Shown in pieces: positions 34,387 to 44,152 of a stretch of DNA of 64,000 nt (positions are counted from its first letter, which is position 1; the number at the start of each line of letters is the position of its first letter). The notes under the pieces were generated by a model. That model was not told the origin of the DNA. It saw only the letters and a program-made list of their open reading frames with translations, and did not search any database. Source of the DNA: UBA10438 sp044238605. Lineage in GTDB: Bacteria > Bacteroidota > Ignavibacteria > Kapaibacteriales > Kapaibacteriaceae. The stretch is from assembly GCA_044238605.1 (NCBI GenBank), contig JBIICY010000006.1, positions 124,001-188,000 on the forward strand, written 5' to 3'. A program made the position numbers and the translations under genes.

Positions 34387-35103
34387 ATGGGTAGAGCATT
34401 TGAATTTCGACGGGCCCGCAAAGAGAAGCGCTGGGCCAACATGGCAAGAACGTTTACCAAGCTTGGTAAGGAGATATCGGTTGCGGTAAAGTCTGGTGGA
34501 CCCGACCCCGAGACAAATCCACGTCTGCGCGTGATCATCCAAAACGCCAAAGCTGCCAACATGCCCAAGGATAACGTCGAGAACGCTATCAAGAAGGCAA
34601 TGGCCAAGGACTCAGCCTCCCTCGAAGAGATCAACTATGAGGGATACGGTCCGCACGGCGTAGCGATCTTCGTCGAAACGGCAACTGACAACCTTACCCG
34701 CACAGTGGCGAACGTGCGTTCGTATTTCAACAAGTGCAACGGGGCTCTCGGTACCTCAGGCTCACTAGAGTTTATCTTCGACCGCAAGGGCGTGTTTACG
34801 ATTCCATCTGCAGGAGTAAATCGTGATGATCTTGAGCTAACGCTGATCGAGGCGGGCGCCGATGATATCGTGGAACAAGACGACGATATTATTGCGTACA
34901 CATCGTTTGCAGACTTCATTGGTGTGCAGCGCGCACTAGAGCAGGCAAACGTTACGGTAACGAGCGCCGAAATCAGGCGCATTCCGAACAACACCGTATC
35001 GCTTACCGACGAGCAGGCAGAAGACATCATCAAGCTCATCGATAAGCTCGAAGACGATGATGACGTCCAGAATGTATTTCACAACATGAACGAGAACGAA
35101 TAA
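34387..35103 (+). CDS. yebC: YebC/PmpR family protein
   Basis: A 238-residue member of the YebC/TACO1 family. The N-terminus GRAFEFRRARKEKRWANMAR differs from the E. coli AGHSKW form but is usual in this phylum. RVIIQNAKAANMPKDNVENA and the acidic C-terminus are conserved. Members were described as DNA-binding regulators and more recently as ribosome-associated factors helping translation of proline stretches. It ends one base before the purF ATG. Confidence 0.9.
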   Translation: MGRAFEFRRARKEKRWANMARTFTKLGKEISVAVKSGGPDPETNPRLRVIIQNAKAANMPKDNVENAIKKAMAKDSASLEEINYEGYGPHGVAIFVETATDNLTRTVANVRSYFNKCNGALGTSGSLEFIFDRKGVFTIPSAGVNRDDLELTLIEAGADDIVEQDDDIIAYTSFADFIGVQRALEQANVTVTSAEIRRIPNNTVSLTDEQAEDIIKLIDKLEDDDDVQNVFHNMNENE

Positions 35104-35104
35104 C

Positions 35105-36565
35105 ATGTGCGGAATTGTTGGCGTATTCAACCATCCTCAAGCACCTGTTCTTACATACTACGCACTGCACGCTTTGCAGCATCGTGGACAAGAGGCTGCT
35201 GGCATTGTGTCGATGTACAACGACGAGCGCAGCAGCAAGCCCCGTTTCGGTATTCATAAGGGAGAAGGCCTCGTTCTCGATGTGTTCTCCGATCATGGCG
35301 TGTTCGAGAAAACTCTCAAGGGCAGCTCTGCTATTGGACACAACCGATACTCGACCACGGGCAGCAATTCGATTGCCAACATTCAGCCGTTTCACTTCAA
35401 CTATACATCGGGCAATTTTGCTCTGGCGCACAATGGTAATCTGACGAACACTCGAGAGCTGCGCCAAAGGCTCAAGTCCGACGGTGCGATTTTTCAGTCA
35501 ACATCCGACAGTGAGTTGTTCCTGCATCTCATTGCTCGTAGCAAAAAGACATCGCAGATCGAACAGATCCGAGAAGCTGTACAAACGGCAAGGGGCGCAT
35601 ATTCGCTTGTGATGATGTCTGAGACCGCAATGTATGCTTCACGAGACCCACAGGGGTTTCGTCCACTCTGCATTGGACGCATCAAACATGAAAATGGCTA
35701 TGGCTATGTAATCGCATCGGAATCGTGCGCACTGGACATCATTAGCGCGGAATACCTGAGAGATGTAGAGCACAACGAGATACTCGAGATCAATCAGCAT
35801 ACCCTTGAAACCGGTGAATTCACCTCGCACTACATCAACGAGTCGATGGAGACATCACGCCATTGTGTGTTCGAGTACGTTTACTTTTCACGACCAGACT
35901 CCAAGATCTTTGGTCATCCCGTGGACAAGGTCCGACGGAAGATGGGCAAGAATCTCGCTGATGAAAGCCCTGTCCAATCTGCCGATCCAGAGAAGAAGGT
36001 TGTTGTTATCGCAGTGCCTGATTCGGGTAATACTGCTACACTCGGATACTCTCGCGTGAATCACGAGCGATATCCATCACGATATGAAATCGGCCTTATA
36101 CGTTCACACTACGTTGGGCGCACGTTCATTGCTCCAGGACAAGACAACCGTCAGTTCAAGGTCAAGACAAAGTTCAACATCGTGCGCGGCGTGCTTGAGA
36201 ACAACACGGTTGTGGTAGTCGACGATTCAATTGTGCGTGGCACAACTTCAAAGTCATTGATTTCACTTATCCGTGAAGCACATCCATCACAGGTTCATCT
36301 GCGCATCACATCGCCCCCTGTCAAGCATCCATGCATGTACGGCATGGACTTCCCAAGCGAGGGTGAATTGATCGCAAATCATTTTGATTCTGAAGAAGAC
36401 ATTGCCCGTGAACTCGGGGCCGACAGTTTACGTTACCTCAGCGTGCAAGGGTTGATGGATTCAGTACCACAGGGTCCTGGCATTGACTATTGCACGGCAT
36501 GCTTCACGGGATCGTACCCGGTTGAAGTAGACTTAACTGTAACCAAACTCGTTACCGAAGAATGA
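35105..36565 (+). CDS. purF: amidophosphoribosyltransferase
   Basis: PurF commits PRPP to purine synthesis using glutamine-derived ammonia. The 486-residue enzyme starts MCGIVGVFNHP with the catalytic Cys as residue 2 and no propeptide. The N-terminal glutaminase has ALQHRGQEAAG and GHNRYSTTG; the phosphoribosyltransferase half has the PRPP loop VVVVDDSIVRGTTS. Cys residues in YCTACFTGSYP near the end resemble the iron-sulfur cysteines of the Bacillus type. Its stop overlaps the next gene as ATGA. Confidence 0.95.
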   Translation: MCGIVGVFNHPQAPVLTYYALHALQHRGQEAAGIVSMYNDERSSKPRFGIHKGEGLVLDVFSDHGVFEKTLKGSSAIGHNRYSTTGSNSIANIQPFHFNYTSGNFALAHNGNLTNTRELRQRLKSDGAIFQSTSDSELFLHLIARSKKTSQIEQIREAVQTARGAYSLVMMSETAMYASRDPQGFRPLCIGRIKHENGYGYVIASESCALDIISAEYLRDVEHNEILEINQHTLETGEFTSHYINESMETSRHCVFEYVYFSRPDSKIFGHPVDKVRRKMGKNLADESPVQSADPEKKVVVIAVPDSGNTATLGYSRVNHERYPSRYEIGLIRSHYVGRTFIAPGQDNRQFKVKTKFNIVRGVLENNTVVVVDDSIVRGTTSKSLISLIREAHPSQVHLRITSPPVKHPCMYGMDFPSEGELIANHFDSEEDIARELGADSLRYLSVQGLMDSVPQGPGIDYCTACFTGSYPVEVDLTVTKLVTEE

Positions 36566-37212
36566 GCGACAACCTGCAGGACTCTGAAGAGTCCATGCTT
36601 CCTGCAACAACCAAGAATGGATGGCTGTATATCTACCTAGTTGTTGCCACCTTGGCAATCACTGCCGTTATACTTGGTCAGCTCTACCGCGACGTAACAA
36701 AACCGGGAGAGGTAATCTCGCGCGACCGCCGGAAGTATGCGAGCAACGTTGTGTACACAATCGTGTATGGTCAGATACAATCACAGCGTGCAGACAGCAT
36801 CATAAACATCATTAGCAACGACATCGGCAAGGACAGTCTGCGAACAGACATGATCATTGGTTCGCCCACAACCGACCCTTGGTGTGCGTCGATCAGCGAG
36901 TATCGACGAAACCTCAAAAAGGCGATGTCAACTCCAAAGATTATTCCCCTAGGTAAACAGTCTGTCATCGCTTCGATGATAGGGGGCTTGCTTACCAAGA
37001 ATGACCTTCCGGCTAGACTCTACCTCGTAGGCAACCTTACCGGCAACGATGCTTCGATGATCCTTGGCCGCACAGAGAGTACTGCTGCCGCGTTAGAGCT
37101 CCGCTCACGCATAATGGGCGCAGTAGAAGTCATCAACTTCATGGACACAACACGCCCGGCTAACAAGGCCTATGTGGATGTGTTCAGGAAGAAGGGGATT
37201 GTTAGGGACTAG
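36562..37212 (+). CDS. membrane-anchored protein of unknown function
   Basis: I do not recognise this 216-residue protein. It has a short acidic N-terminus, one membrane helix (about 22-42, WLYIYLVVATLAITAVIL) and a soluble part with mixed helix and strand. No catalytic motif stands out. Its ATG overlaps the purF stop, so it is translationally coupled to purF. It is followed by a long heptamer repeat array. Confidence 0.6.
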   Translation: MSDNLQDSEESMLPATTKNGWLYIYLVVATLAITAVILGQLYRDVTKPGEVISRDRRKYASNVVYTIVYGQIQSQRADSIINIISNDIGKDSLRTDMIIGSPTTDPWCASISEYRRNLKKAMSTPKIIPLGKQSVIASMIGGLLTKNDLPARLYLVGNLTGNDASMILGRTESTAAALELRSRIMGAVEVINFMDTTRPANKAYVDVFRKKGIVRD

Positions 37213-37443
37213 GGACGGGGGTACTGGTTACTGGTTACTGGGTACTGGGTACTGGGTACGAGGATACTCTGTTTGCTACTCGGCACTCGCTGTTCGCTGT
37301 TCGCTGTTCGCTGCTCGCTGTTCGCTGCTCGCTGTTCGCTGCTCGCTGTTCGCTGCTCGCTGTTCGCTGTTCGCTGTTCGCTGTTCGCTGCTCGCTGTTC
37401 GCTGTTCGCTGTTCGCTGTTCGCTGTTCGCTGTTCGCTGCTCT
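37213..37443. repeat. long heptanucleotide tandem array
   Basis: About 230 bp between two convergent genes. The first block (37220-37268) has GGTACTG, GTTACTG and GGTACGA units. The second (about 37275-37442) has some 24 units, mostly CGCTGTT and CGCTGCT in irregular alternation. Both have a 7-bp period. Seven is not a multiple of three, so the open frames across it are artefacts. The array ends two bases before the stop codon of the VWA-OmpA gene. Confidence 0.95.
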
Positions 37444-38769
37444 TTACTTCCCTACGATAACAATCTCGGTTCGCCTATTAAGGCGGCGCCCGAACTCTGT
37501 AGTGTTATCGCCGATAGGTTTGCTGGCTCCTACACCTACGGCTTGGAGACGCTTGGGGTCTACGCCCTTCTTAAGCATGTAAGCGCGTACAGCTTCTGCA
37601 CGGCCGAGTGAGAGCATCTTGTTTACTTTGGGTGACCCAGTGTTGTCTGTGTGGCCTTCAATGCGCACAACTACCCGGGGTCTGCTCTTCATAAACTCGT
37701 GGAGAACCTCAAGTTCCTCAACCGAATCTGGAAGTACTGCTGATGCTACAGGGAACAGAAGATTTTCGATAATGATCTTGCGACCGATTTCAACGATAGG
37801 AATGATCTGGCGCACTAGCTCGCGCTTACGGTCATCCATCAACGCAACGTTGATTGAATCGCTTCGCACCTTTGAATCGCTGCGGTAATAGATCGTATAC
37901 ATGTTGGCCAGGCGGTCTGAATACTGATCCAGGATCTTTGCAAACGGCTGGTTAATGTCGAATGTTATGCCTCGAGTTCCGTTAGCCAGTTTAGGGTATT
38001 CCTTAAGACTCGGTGGTACGATGCAGAAGACCCGCATACTCTGTTCGTTGAGATACTCGGTTATCGACGCAGTAGAGAATCGTGTTCTACCACTGCCGCG
38101 TTCACCTGTCTGGTGGTATCCAGCGTCGGTGATCAGGATTGCAACGTGATTTGCTGCCGGACGCAGGCGTGTTTTGCTCGCATCGTGCAATGCCTGAAGG
38201 GCGTTCTCTTTTTCATCGAAACCGCCAAAGGCTGAGACCTTCGACATCCATCCCAAAAACTTCTCAACTGAATCCGTTGGATCGTAGACGGCTTCGACAA
38301 CGTCGCTAAATGTTACGAGTCCTATCTGATAGTCGATACCACGCTTCTGAAGATTAGAAACAAACGTCTGAATGTTGTTTCGAATGCCATTGATGTAGGG
38401 CTGCATTGTACCAGTTACATCAAGTACGAAGAGAAAGTCGACAGAGACTCGCTCTTTTACATCGATCTTCTTGATACGCGTAATGGGACGCTTGACACCG
38501 TTCTCTAGAACGTGCATCGTACCAGGATTTATCGTATCCAATACAGAACAAGCCCCGTCGCATTCAACGACGAGGCCTATTTCAGGAAATGACGAGAGTG
38601 TTACATTTTGGATGGTGAGGTTAATACCATCCAGGGGCGACATTACTTTTGAGCGTTCGGCTTGGCGTTTACGCAGATTCAGGGAATCTTGCTGTGCATA
38701 CGCACTGCCCGCAACGATGCAGATCGTTGCAAGAAAACAAACAAAAGACTTCGCACTCGTGGTGCGCAT
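37444..38769 (-). CDS. VWA domain protein with OmpA C-terminus
   Basis: A 441-residue exported protein. After a signal peptide comes an 80-residue beta domain, then a von Willebrand A domain (about 105-290, VDFLFVLDVTGTMQPYI; the metal-site motif is DVTGT). The OmpA-like peptidoglycan-binding domain closes it (VRIEGHTDNTGSP, LGRAEAVRAYM, NRRTEIVIV). It probably anchors the module to the cell wall while the VWA part contacts a partner. Last gene of the GldM-like operon, 6 bp after the second barrel. Confidence 0.85.
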   Translation of the reverse strand: MRTTSAKSFVCFLATICIVAGSAYAQQDSLNLRKRQAERSKVMSPLDGINLTIQNVTLSSFPEIGLVVECDGACSVLDTINPGTMHVLENGVKRPITRIKKIDVKERVSVDFLFVLDVTGTMQPYINGIRNNIQTFVSNLQKRGIDYQIGLVTFSDVVEAVYDPTDSVEKFLGWMSKVSAFGGFDEKENALQALHDASKTRLRPAANHVAILITDAGYHQTGERGSGRTRFSTASITEYLNEQSMRVFCIVPPSLKEYPKLANGTRGITFDINQPFAKILDQYSDRLANMYTIYYRSDSKVRSDSINVALMDDRKRELVRQIIPIVEIGRKIIIENLLFPVASAVLPDSVEELEVLHEFMKSRPRVVVRIEGHTDNTGSPKVNKMLSLGRAEAVRAYMLKKGVDPKRLQAVGVGASKPIGDNTTEFGRRLNRRTEIVIVGK

Positions 38770-38775
38770 GAGACC

Positions 38776-40179
38776 TTAGAACGTTAGTCGCAGAACTGGG
38801 CTTATCATAAACATGTTGCCGCGCTCGAACGGACGCACATCACGAAGGATTGTGGTGTACTTACCTTCAAGATACAGCCACTGTCCAAGGATAGGGATGT
38901 ATGCATGAGCGAGCAACGATTGGTTAGCATATTGGAACGAAACGCCAAATGGAAACGCACTCTGATTGCGGTATTCAGCCTTAAGATAGATCCAGTCTGC
39001 AAACTCGTTTGGCTTCCAGAGATTCAGGCCGTCTACACCGTCGATTGCAAAGTAACTGCGGTTTCCGTCGGCCATCACCGCTGCTTCACGAACTTCGTAG
39101 TAGTTCAGACCAACGTCAAAACGGAAGAAGTTCTCTGGCTTTTGATCGTCAAGCCAGTAGTTATAGAAGAACGTAACCTGCCCCGTTGTGCGGATAAGGT
39201 TTACCGTGCTCTTCAGTGTCTGGTTCTGATCAAAACGATCATCAAGCGTAAGGTTTCTATCTACGTCGATAGAATTCAGCACGTATGTTGATGTATCGAC
39301 ATTTTCCGTTGTCTTCACAGGGACAAGGGGCATTTCTGCATTGACACTAATACCAAACTGCGGTGCGAATGGCATGTTAAAGTCAAGAGCACCGATGAAC
39401 TTTCCACCGTAGCCAGCATCAAGCTTGCGTGATGGAATGAAGTTCATGATTGATGACTCATTAGGATCCGATGTTAGGCGATATCCAAAGCCGAGGCGGG
39501 CATTCAGGAGATACGGAATAGCACGGCGTGATTCAGGATCATCATTGATGTAGAGCGGACGCTGCAACACAACCTTGGCTTCGCCTGCATTCCAGAAGTG
39601 ATACCCAGCCTGATCTGTACCCATGATGTTCTTAAGCCAGAAACCAGACTTGCCCAGCTTGAGCGACTGCTCAAAGCCAGAAAGGAGGAACGAGTGGTTA
39701 ACATTCGTTGGCTGTAGGAAACTAACGATCGCTTCGGCCTGTGGCTGCGACGTTGGCGTAGTTGTTGGAATGTCTGAGTAGCAATACTGACGTGCGCGCT
39801 CAGACAGCTTCGAAAGAATGTTTGGAAGGTTCGCAGACATTTCCTGCGAGGTCATTCGCTCAAGTCCGCATTCAACGATCAGAATCTCGTATGGATCTTC
39901 AGCATTGGCAATTGGTTGAGCTGTAACCATGATCTTTTGCTGATCTAGACGGTCGCGACGATATCCTAACACGCGAAACGCGTTAAAAATCTTAGCCTGA
40001 AGATCTGTCTCGCATACGTACCAACGAGGGAAATACTGCAAAAGCTCTGGGTCGATCGATGTAAGACGTGTATACACCGATGAATCAGATTCTTGCGCCT
40101 TTATCGCTGATGTTCCTGTCATCAGGAACATTGCAAGCAGACCAGATAGTACAATCGAACGGGTGATGATTTTCTTCAT
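38776..40179 (-). CDS. outer-membrane barrel protein of the GldM-like module, 2
   Basis: A 467-residue exported protein; signal peptide ends near TSAIKAQ. The N-terminal 150 residues form a mixed domain, the rest is strand-rich and ends FMISPVLRLTF, a barrel-type terminal strand. Its end (ILRDVRPFERGNMFM) matches the end of the neighbouring barrel (VFRDARPWENSSVFM), so the two are paralogues. Function unknown; I see no match to PorP, PorK or PorN. Confidence 0.65.
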   Translation of the reverse strand: MKKIITRSIVLSGLLAMFLMTGTSAIKAQESDSSVYTRLTSIDPELLQYFPRWYVCETDLQAKIFNAFRVLGYRRDRLDQQKIMVTAQPIANAEDPYEILIVECGLERMTSQEMSANLPNILSKLSERARQYCYSDIPTTTPTSQPQAEAIVSFLQPTNVNHSFLLSGFEQSLKLGKSGFWLKNIMGTDQAGYHFWNAGEAKVVLQRPLYINDDPESRRAIPYLLNARLGFGYRLTSDPNESSIMNFIPSRKLDAGYGGKFIGALDFNMPFAPQFGISVNAEMPLVPVKTTENVDTSTYVLNSIDVDRNLTLDDRFDQNQTLKSTVNLIRTTGQVTFFYNYWLDDQKPENFFRFDVGLNYYEVREAAVMADGNRSYFAIDGVDGLNLWKPNEFADWIYLKAEYRNQSAFPFGVSFQYANQSLLAHAYIPILGQWLYLEGKYTTILRDVRPFERGNMFMISPVLRLTF

Positions 40180-40190
40180 GTTAAGTTTCG

Positions 40191-41927
40191 TCAGAAGTTA
40201 AGAATTGCTCGGAACGACGGCATAAAGACTGATGAGTTCTCCCATGGGCGTGCATCACGAAACACAGGAGTAAACATGTTTACGTCAAGGCGGAATCCAA
40301 GCTCATTCGAAGCTTGAACATGCAGCCACACGTTTCCAAGAATTGCATCATCAAAGTATTGGAGCGATGCACCAAGTGGTGTGCTCCAGCTTGTATTCAT
40401 AAACTCTACCTTGGCAGAAACACCGCCGTAGAATTTGTCGCTGTGCATGTTAAATGCAGTGCTGTCTGTTTCGTCTTGTGCCTTAAACGTCTGCTCAGAC
40501 CAACGCTCAATACCATACGCAGCACCACCAAGTCGCATACGGAAGAGATTAGCATCATCAACGCGCAATGCAAACGTGTAGTGAACTTGCGCATGGTAGC
40601 GGATCAAATAATCCGTAAAGCTTCCTAGATACGATGCGAACTTTACATCCTTGTCAAAACGCTGGTGCTTTGTCTTTACAGCATCACCGAACACGTAGCT
40701 ACCTGCGATGTTGAACACACCTGATTCAGCAATCAACTTGATCGGTACTTCGATCGACGTGTTTACACCAAAACCTGCGTGAGTCATTGTGCGAGTGTTA
40801 CCAAGCGAGCTTGCTACTGACGCTAGACCACTGGTTGGGAGGATGATACCCAGCTTTGCCTGACTCCAAATAGCGTTAAGGGCAAGGCGCTCGCTCCATG
40901 TTGATGGATAGTTCAGATCCTCGAGACCTGAACGAAGCTCAAAACCATACTGTGCAAGACGTGAGTTATACGTTGGCACTTCCTTCTCAACTTCAACTTC
41001 AGTTCCAGTTGAGTCCATCTCCATAACCTTGATTGTCATGCCAACCGGGTCTGGACGATAGCGGCGATATGAGATAAGATCTGGTGCTGAGATCGTGAGT
41101 TCGTTCGGACCATAATACGATACCGGAATACCGTTTGTGATCTTCATGAACTGCTGAACGTCATCTTCATTTACCTGGACTGTGTTGCCAAACGTCTGAC
41201 GCACAAAACGTGTATCGAGATCATCAATACCTTGAGCTTCAAGAGTAACGTTCAGCACGTTGTTCTGAATTACCTGATCCTTCAGATAGCCATACATCTT
41301 GTCGTCGTAGTTCTTCGTTGATGTAGGGGGCGGATCAAGACGCGTAAGTTCATAGCGTGTGATCACATCGCCCGGGTTTACACCACGGAGATCCTTGATT
41401 GTATTGCCAGCAGGCTTCACGCGCGTCTTCAAAAGACCAATCACAACGAGATTTTCGCCTGTTTCACCACGCTGATACTTTGACGTAACAACGTAGGCGC
41501 CAGAGAACAGTTCGTTGAGGTATGCTCGTTCATCTAGATAGAACTGGATAACGTTCTGAGCATCTTGGCTTGTTACATCGTCTGGCGAATAGCCAGCTTT
41601 GTCGAGTGATTCTTCGATCTTATCGCGGTCTTGTGACTTACGAACAGCACGACGGATTTCATCAACAAAGTCCGCATTCTTTTCTTTGAGTCGATCAATT
41701 GAGCCGGACTTATCTACCGGCGGCGGATTCAAGTACCGCTGAAGATCTGTAAAGAGTTGTCCCTCGATGCGAAACACCGAAACATCACCGTAACGGTAAT
41801 TCGACAACGAGCGCAACACACTCTTAAACTTGCCGACATACGCACCGTCGTTTTGTGCATTCACAACCTGCAGAGATGCCGCGGTCATGATACCTAACGC
41901 AATGATGCTAGCCCTGCGAATATTCAT
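40191..41927 (-). CDS. outer-membrane barrel protein of the GldM-like module, 1
   Basis: A 578-residue exported protein with a signal peptide ending SLQVVNAQ. Residues about 30-330 are periplasmic with a helical stretch (IDRLKEKNADFVDEIRRAV) and a PDZ-like segment (TIKDLRGVNPGDVITRYEL). The last 240 residues or so are strand-rich and end FRAILNF, typical of outer-membrane barrels. The C-terminus is paralogous to the next gene. It lies between the GldM-like gene (24-bp gap) and the second barrel (11-bp gap). Function unknown. Confidence 0.65.
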   Translation of the reverse strand: MNIRRASIIALGIMTAASLQVVNAQNDGAYVGKFKSVLRSLSNYRYGDVSVFRIEGQLFTDLQRYLNPPPVDKSGSIDRLKEKNADFVDEIRRAVRKSQDRDKIEESLDKAGYSPDDVTSQDAQNVIQFYLDERAYLNELFSGAYVVTSKYQRGETGENLVVIGLLKTRVKPAGNTIKDLRGVNPGDVITRYELTRLDPPPTSTKNYDDKMYGYLKDQVIQNNVLNVTLEAQGIDDLDTRFVRQTFGNTVQVNEDDVQQFMKITNGIPVSYYGPNELTISAPDLISYRRYRPDPVGMTIKVMEMDSTGTEVEVEKEVPTYNSRLAQYGFELRSGLEDLNYPSTWSERLALNAIWSQAKLGIILPTSGLASVASSLGNTRTMTHAGFGVNTSIEVPIKLIAESGVFNIAGSYVFGDAVKTKHQRFDKDVKFASYLGSFTDYLIRYHAQVHYTFALRVDDANLFRMRLGGAAYGIERWSEQTFKAQDETDSTAFNMHSDKFYGGVSAKVEFMNTSWSTPLGASLQYFDDAILGNVWLHVQASNELGFRLDVNMFTPVFRDARPWENSSVFMPSFRAILNF

Positions 41928-41951
41928 TCTTCTTCTCGCTGTTCGTATGGA

Positions 41952-44060
41952 TTATCTGAATTCTGGAATTGAAACGGTCTTGTTTTCAGAGACCGTTGCG
42001 CCGGCTACACCAGCTGTGATTGCGAGCTCAATGTTGTCCCCGCCAAACTTCATGCGTGGCCCCTTGAGCTGGAGGATGACTCGGTAACTTCCGCTGCCTT
42101 CAGGTTCGATCGATGAGAAGACATTGTACTTACCAACGCTTGGCTTATCGAGCTTAACGTCAACCTTAAGATCCTTTTCTGGTGCGTCCTGCCCGCAATC
42201 AACACGAGGAGACTCGATCTTGATGCCGCTTACGATAAGCTTGAGAGCTTTTGCATCCCAGCTTTCGGAAGACTTCGACATATCGATTTCTGGAGCCCCT
42301 TGACGCGCCTGTGCTACGGTCTTGTCATACAGCACAACATCTTCTGTGTACTGAGAACCCACCGGCTTGTAGCGCCACTTGATCTTGACGTTCAGTGAAC
42401 TTGTTGACTTTGGAACACATGGTACTTCAACCTGGAGTGGGTTCGTACCAGGGAACGTGTTCACCTGTCCGTTGAGCGTGTAAGACATCTCATACTGATT
42501 TGCTGGAATTTCGCCACCTGCAGATGGATTTACTGGAAGGCGCAGCTTCTTACCGATAGTAACACGCTTATCCAGCAGGATGTCCATAGCACCCTTGTTG
42601 GCGAGTTCTGAAGGGAACACAGCAATTGTTGAGATGTTTTCTTCGGTCTCGTCACAGAGCTTTACGTTTGTGAACTTTACCGAGTACGTCTTTGGTCCGC
42701 CAGTTGTGGACACACCTTCTACGTGGATCTCAAATGGTTGGTTACGCGCGCCCCCTGCAGCTTGTGCTGCCTGGCCGAGAGGAACAACCTTTACTGCAAC
42801 ATCGCTAGGTGTTACAGAAACCGTTGGAAGAACGCCACGGTAGTTGTTAACTGTGAATGGAATAACAACCTTCTGCACTCCTGAGAGTACACGCTGTGAA
42901 TTGACCAAGTCGGCAATACATGGTTCTGCACGTTCGATCGTTGGCTTCTTCACAAAGACTTCAAAGCGGAACGTTGGGTTGTTCTGCTCCATCTGGTTTG
43001 CATCACCGTGGAGGAGAACTGTGATGTTCTTGAGAAGTTCAGCACGACGCAACATGTCTGATTTAGACTTTACACCGATCTTGGCGTAATCCATCGTAGC
43101 CACTTCGGCGTCCATTTCCTGACTGTATTGTTGATAGGTAAAACCTTCTACCATTTCAAACTTGCTGCACAATGCTTCGACCTTGGTACCAAACGTCTGC
43201 TTAAGACGGTCTTCAACCTTTGCTAGCTGTTTGCGTGAGAGTTGGATGGTACCGATGCTGATCACATCTTCGGGATCTGTTCCCTTTTTCGCATCTAGTC
43301 CAGAAACACCAAGAATGTTGTTGGTCTTTGAGCTAAGGTTAACCCGATAGAGACCCGGCGACTTCTGCTTAAAGGTATACTCAAACACCTTGATGCCATT
43401 TTCAAACGCCGACTTATCCAGTGTGGTAAGGTGCGGGCTAAAACGGAAACTTGCTGTTGTAGAAGCATCTCCACCGTACGCAAGAGAATCCGGCGTAATG
43501 GACTTCAGGAACTCGTAAGAATCGGTGTAGGCGTCCGAAATAGCACGCTTTGCACCGAGCTTGTTGATTACCTCATCGGTCTTTTGATTCAACCAGAGAT
43601 CGTTAACCTTAAGGAAAAGGTTTTCTACCTGATTTGTCTCGTTCAGCGTATCAAGCAGTTTTAGATCCTGCACGTTAAAGAGCTGGATGATTTCGCGAAC
43701 CCGTTTTCTTTTTGCAGCTGCTTCATCTGGAAGATCATCACCAAGGATATCCTTGATCTTCACAGTTGATACGCGCACTTGGTATGTACGCTCGTCTTTT
43801 GGACGGTCGCGCTCAGACACTCCCGAAAGAACGGCTGGATCAAGAAGTGTGATCTCATCCTGTGGCAGTGCGTTTACACCACTAGCACCAAAGCCCGTAT
43901 TGAGCTGGGCCATAACGGCTTCAACGATTTCTTCCGCTTCTTTTTGTTTGCGGATCAAATGCTCTTCGGCCTCGTCGCGCTCCACGATAATGATCAGGAG
44001 CTCGAGAATAACAGCCAAATACAACACGAAATATACTTTTCCAGCACCGCCCTTGGACAT
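41952..44060 (-). CDS. GldM/PorM-like membrane protein
   Basis: A 702-residue protein with one N-terminal membrane helix (about 8-27, VYFVLYLAVILELLIII), a charged coiled-coil stretch (ERDEAEEHLIRKQKEAEEIV) and a long periplasmic part with several beta domains. GldM/PorM has the same plan: a helix in the inner membrane and a periplasmic stalk transmitting energy from GldL to the T9SS outer-membrane complex. Similarity is architectural, so this is an inference. The chosen ATG has GGAGG 6 bp upstream. No GldL-like gene adjoins it. It heads the operon with the two barrels and VWA-OmpA. Confidence 0.55.
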   Translation of the reverse strand: MSKGGAGKVYFVLYLAVILELLIIIVERDEAEEHLIRKQKEAEEIVEAVMAQLNTGFGASGVNALPQDEITLLDPAVLSGVSERDRPKDERTYQVRVSTVKIKDILGDDLPDEAAAKRKRVREIIQLFNVQDLKLLDTLNETNQVENLFLKVNDLWLNQKTDEVINKLGAKRAISDAYTDSYEFLKSITPDSLAYGGDASTTASFRFSPHLTTLDKSAFENGIKVFEYTFKQKSPGLYRVNLSSKTNNILGVSGLDAKKGTDPEDVISIGTIQLSRKQLAKVEDRLKQTFGTKVEALCSKFEMVEGFTYQQYSQEMDAEVATMDYAKIGVKSKSDMLRRAELLKNITVLLHGDANQMEQNNPTFRFEVFVKKPTIERAEPCIADLVNSQRVLSGVQKVVIPFTVNNYRGVLPTVSVTPSDVAVKVVPLGQAAQAAGGARNQPFEIHVEGVSTTGGPKTYSVKFTNVKLCDETEENISTIAVFPSELANKGAMDILLDKRVTIGKKLRLPVNPSAGGEIPANQYEMSYTLNGQVNTFPGTNPLQVEVPCVPKSTSSLNVKIKWRYKPVGSQYTEDVVLYDKTVAQARQGAPEIDMSKSSESWDAKALKLIVSGIKIESPRVDCGQDAPEKDLKVDVKLDKPSVGKYNVFSSIEPEGSGSYRVILQLKGPRMKFGGDNIELAITAGVAGATVSENKTVSIPEFR

Positions 44061-44112
44061 GCCGATCCTCCAGTTAAACGTTGAACGGGGCACCACGCCA
44101 CGTTCTGTAGAC

Positions 44113-44128
44113 GACGCCCAAAGGCGTC
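44113..44128. other. short hairpin between the Cys-rich and GldM-like genes
   Basis: GACGCC (44113-44118) and GGCGTC (44123-44128) pair across CAAA. No T tract follows on the minus strand, so it may be a processing or attenuation hairpin and not a terminator. Confidence 0.4.
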
Positions 44129-44152
44129 CCCCTATTTTGTGTCAGCAGATAA

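Noticed and set aside
37213..37443. Possible CRISPR array
   Set aside because: The units are 7 bp, directly adjoining and without spacers.
37172..37611. Open frames of 112-136 codons with a repeated LFAVRCSLFAARCS-type product across the heptamer array
   Set aside because: A 7-bp repeat with no stop in several frames gives such frames automatically; the product has no start context and all frames look alike.
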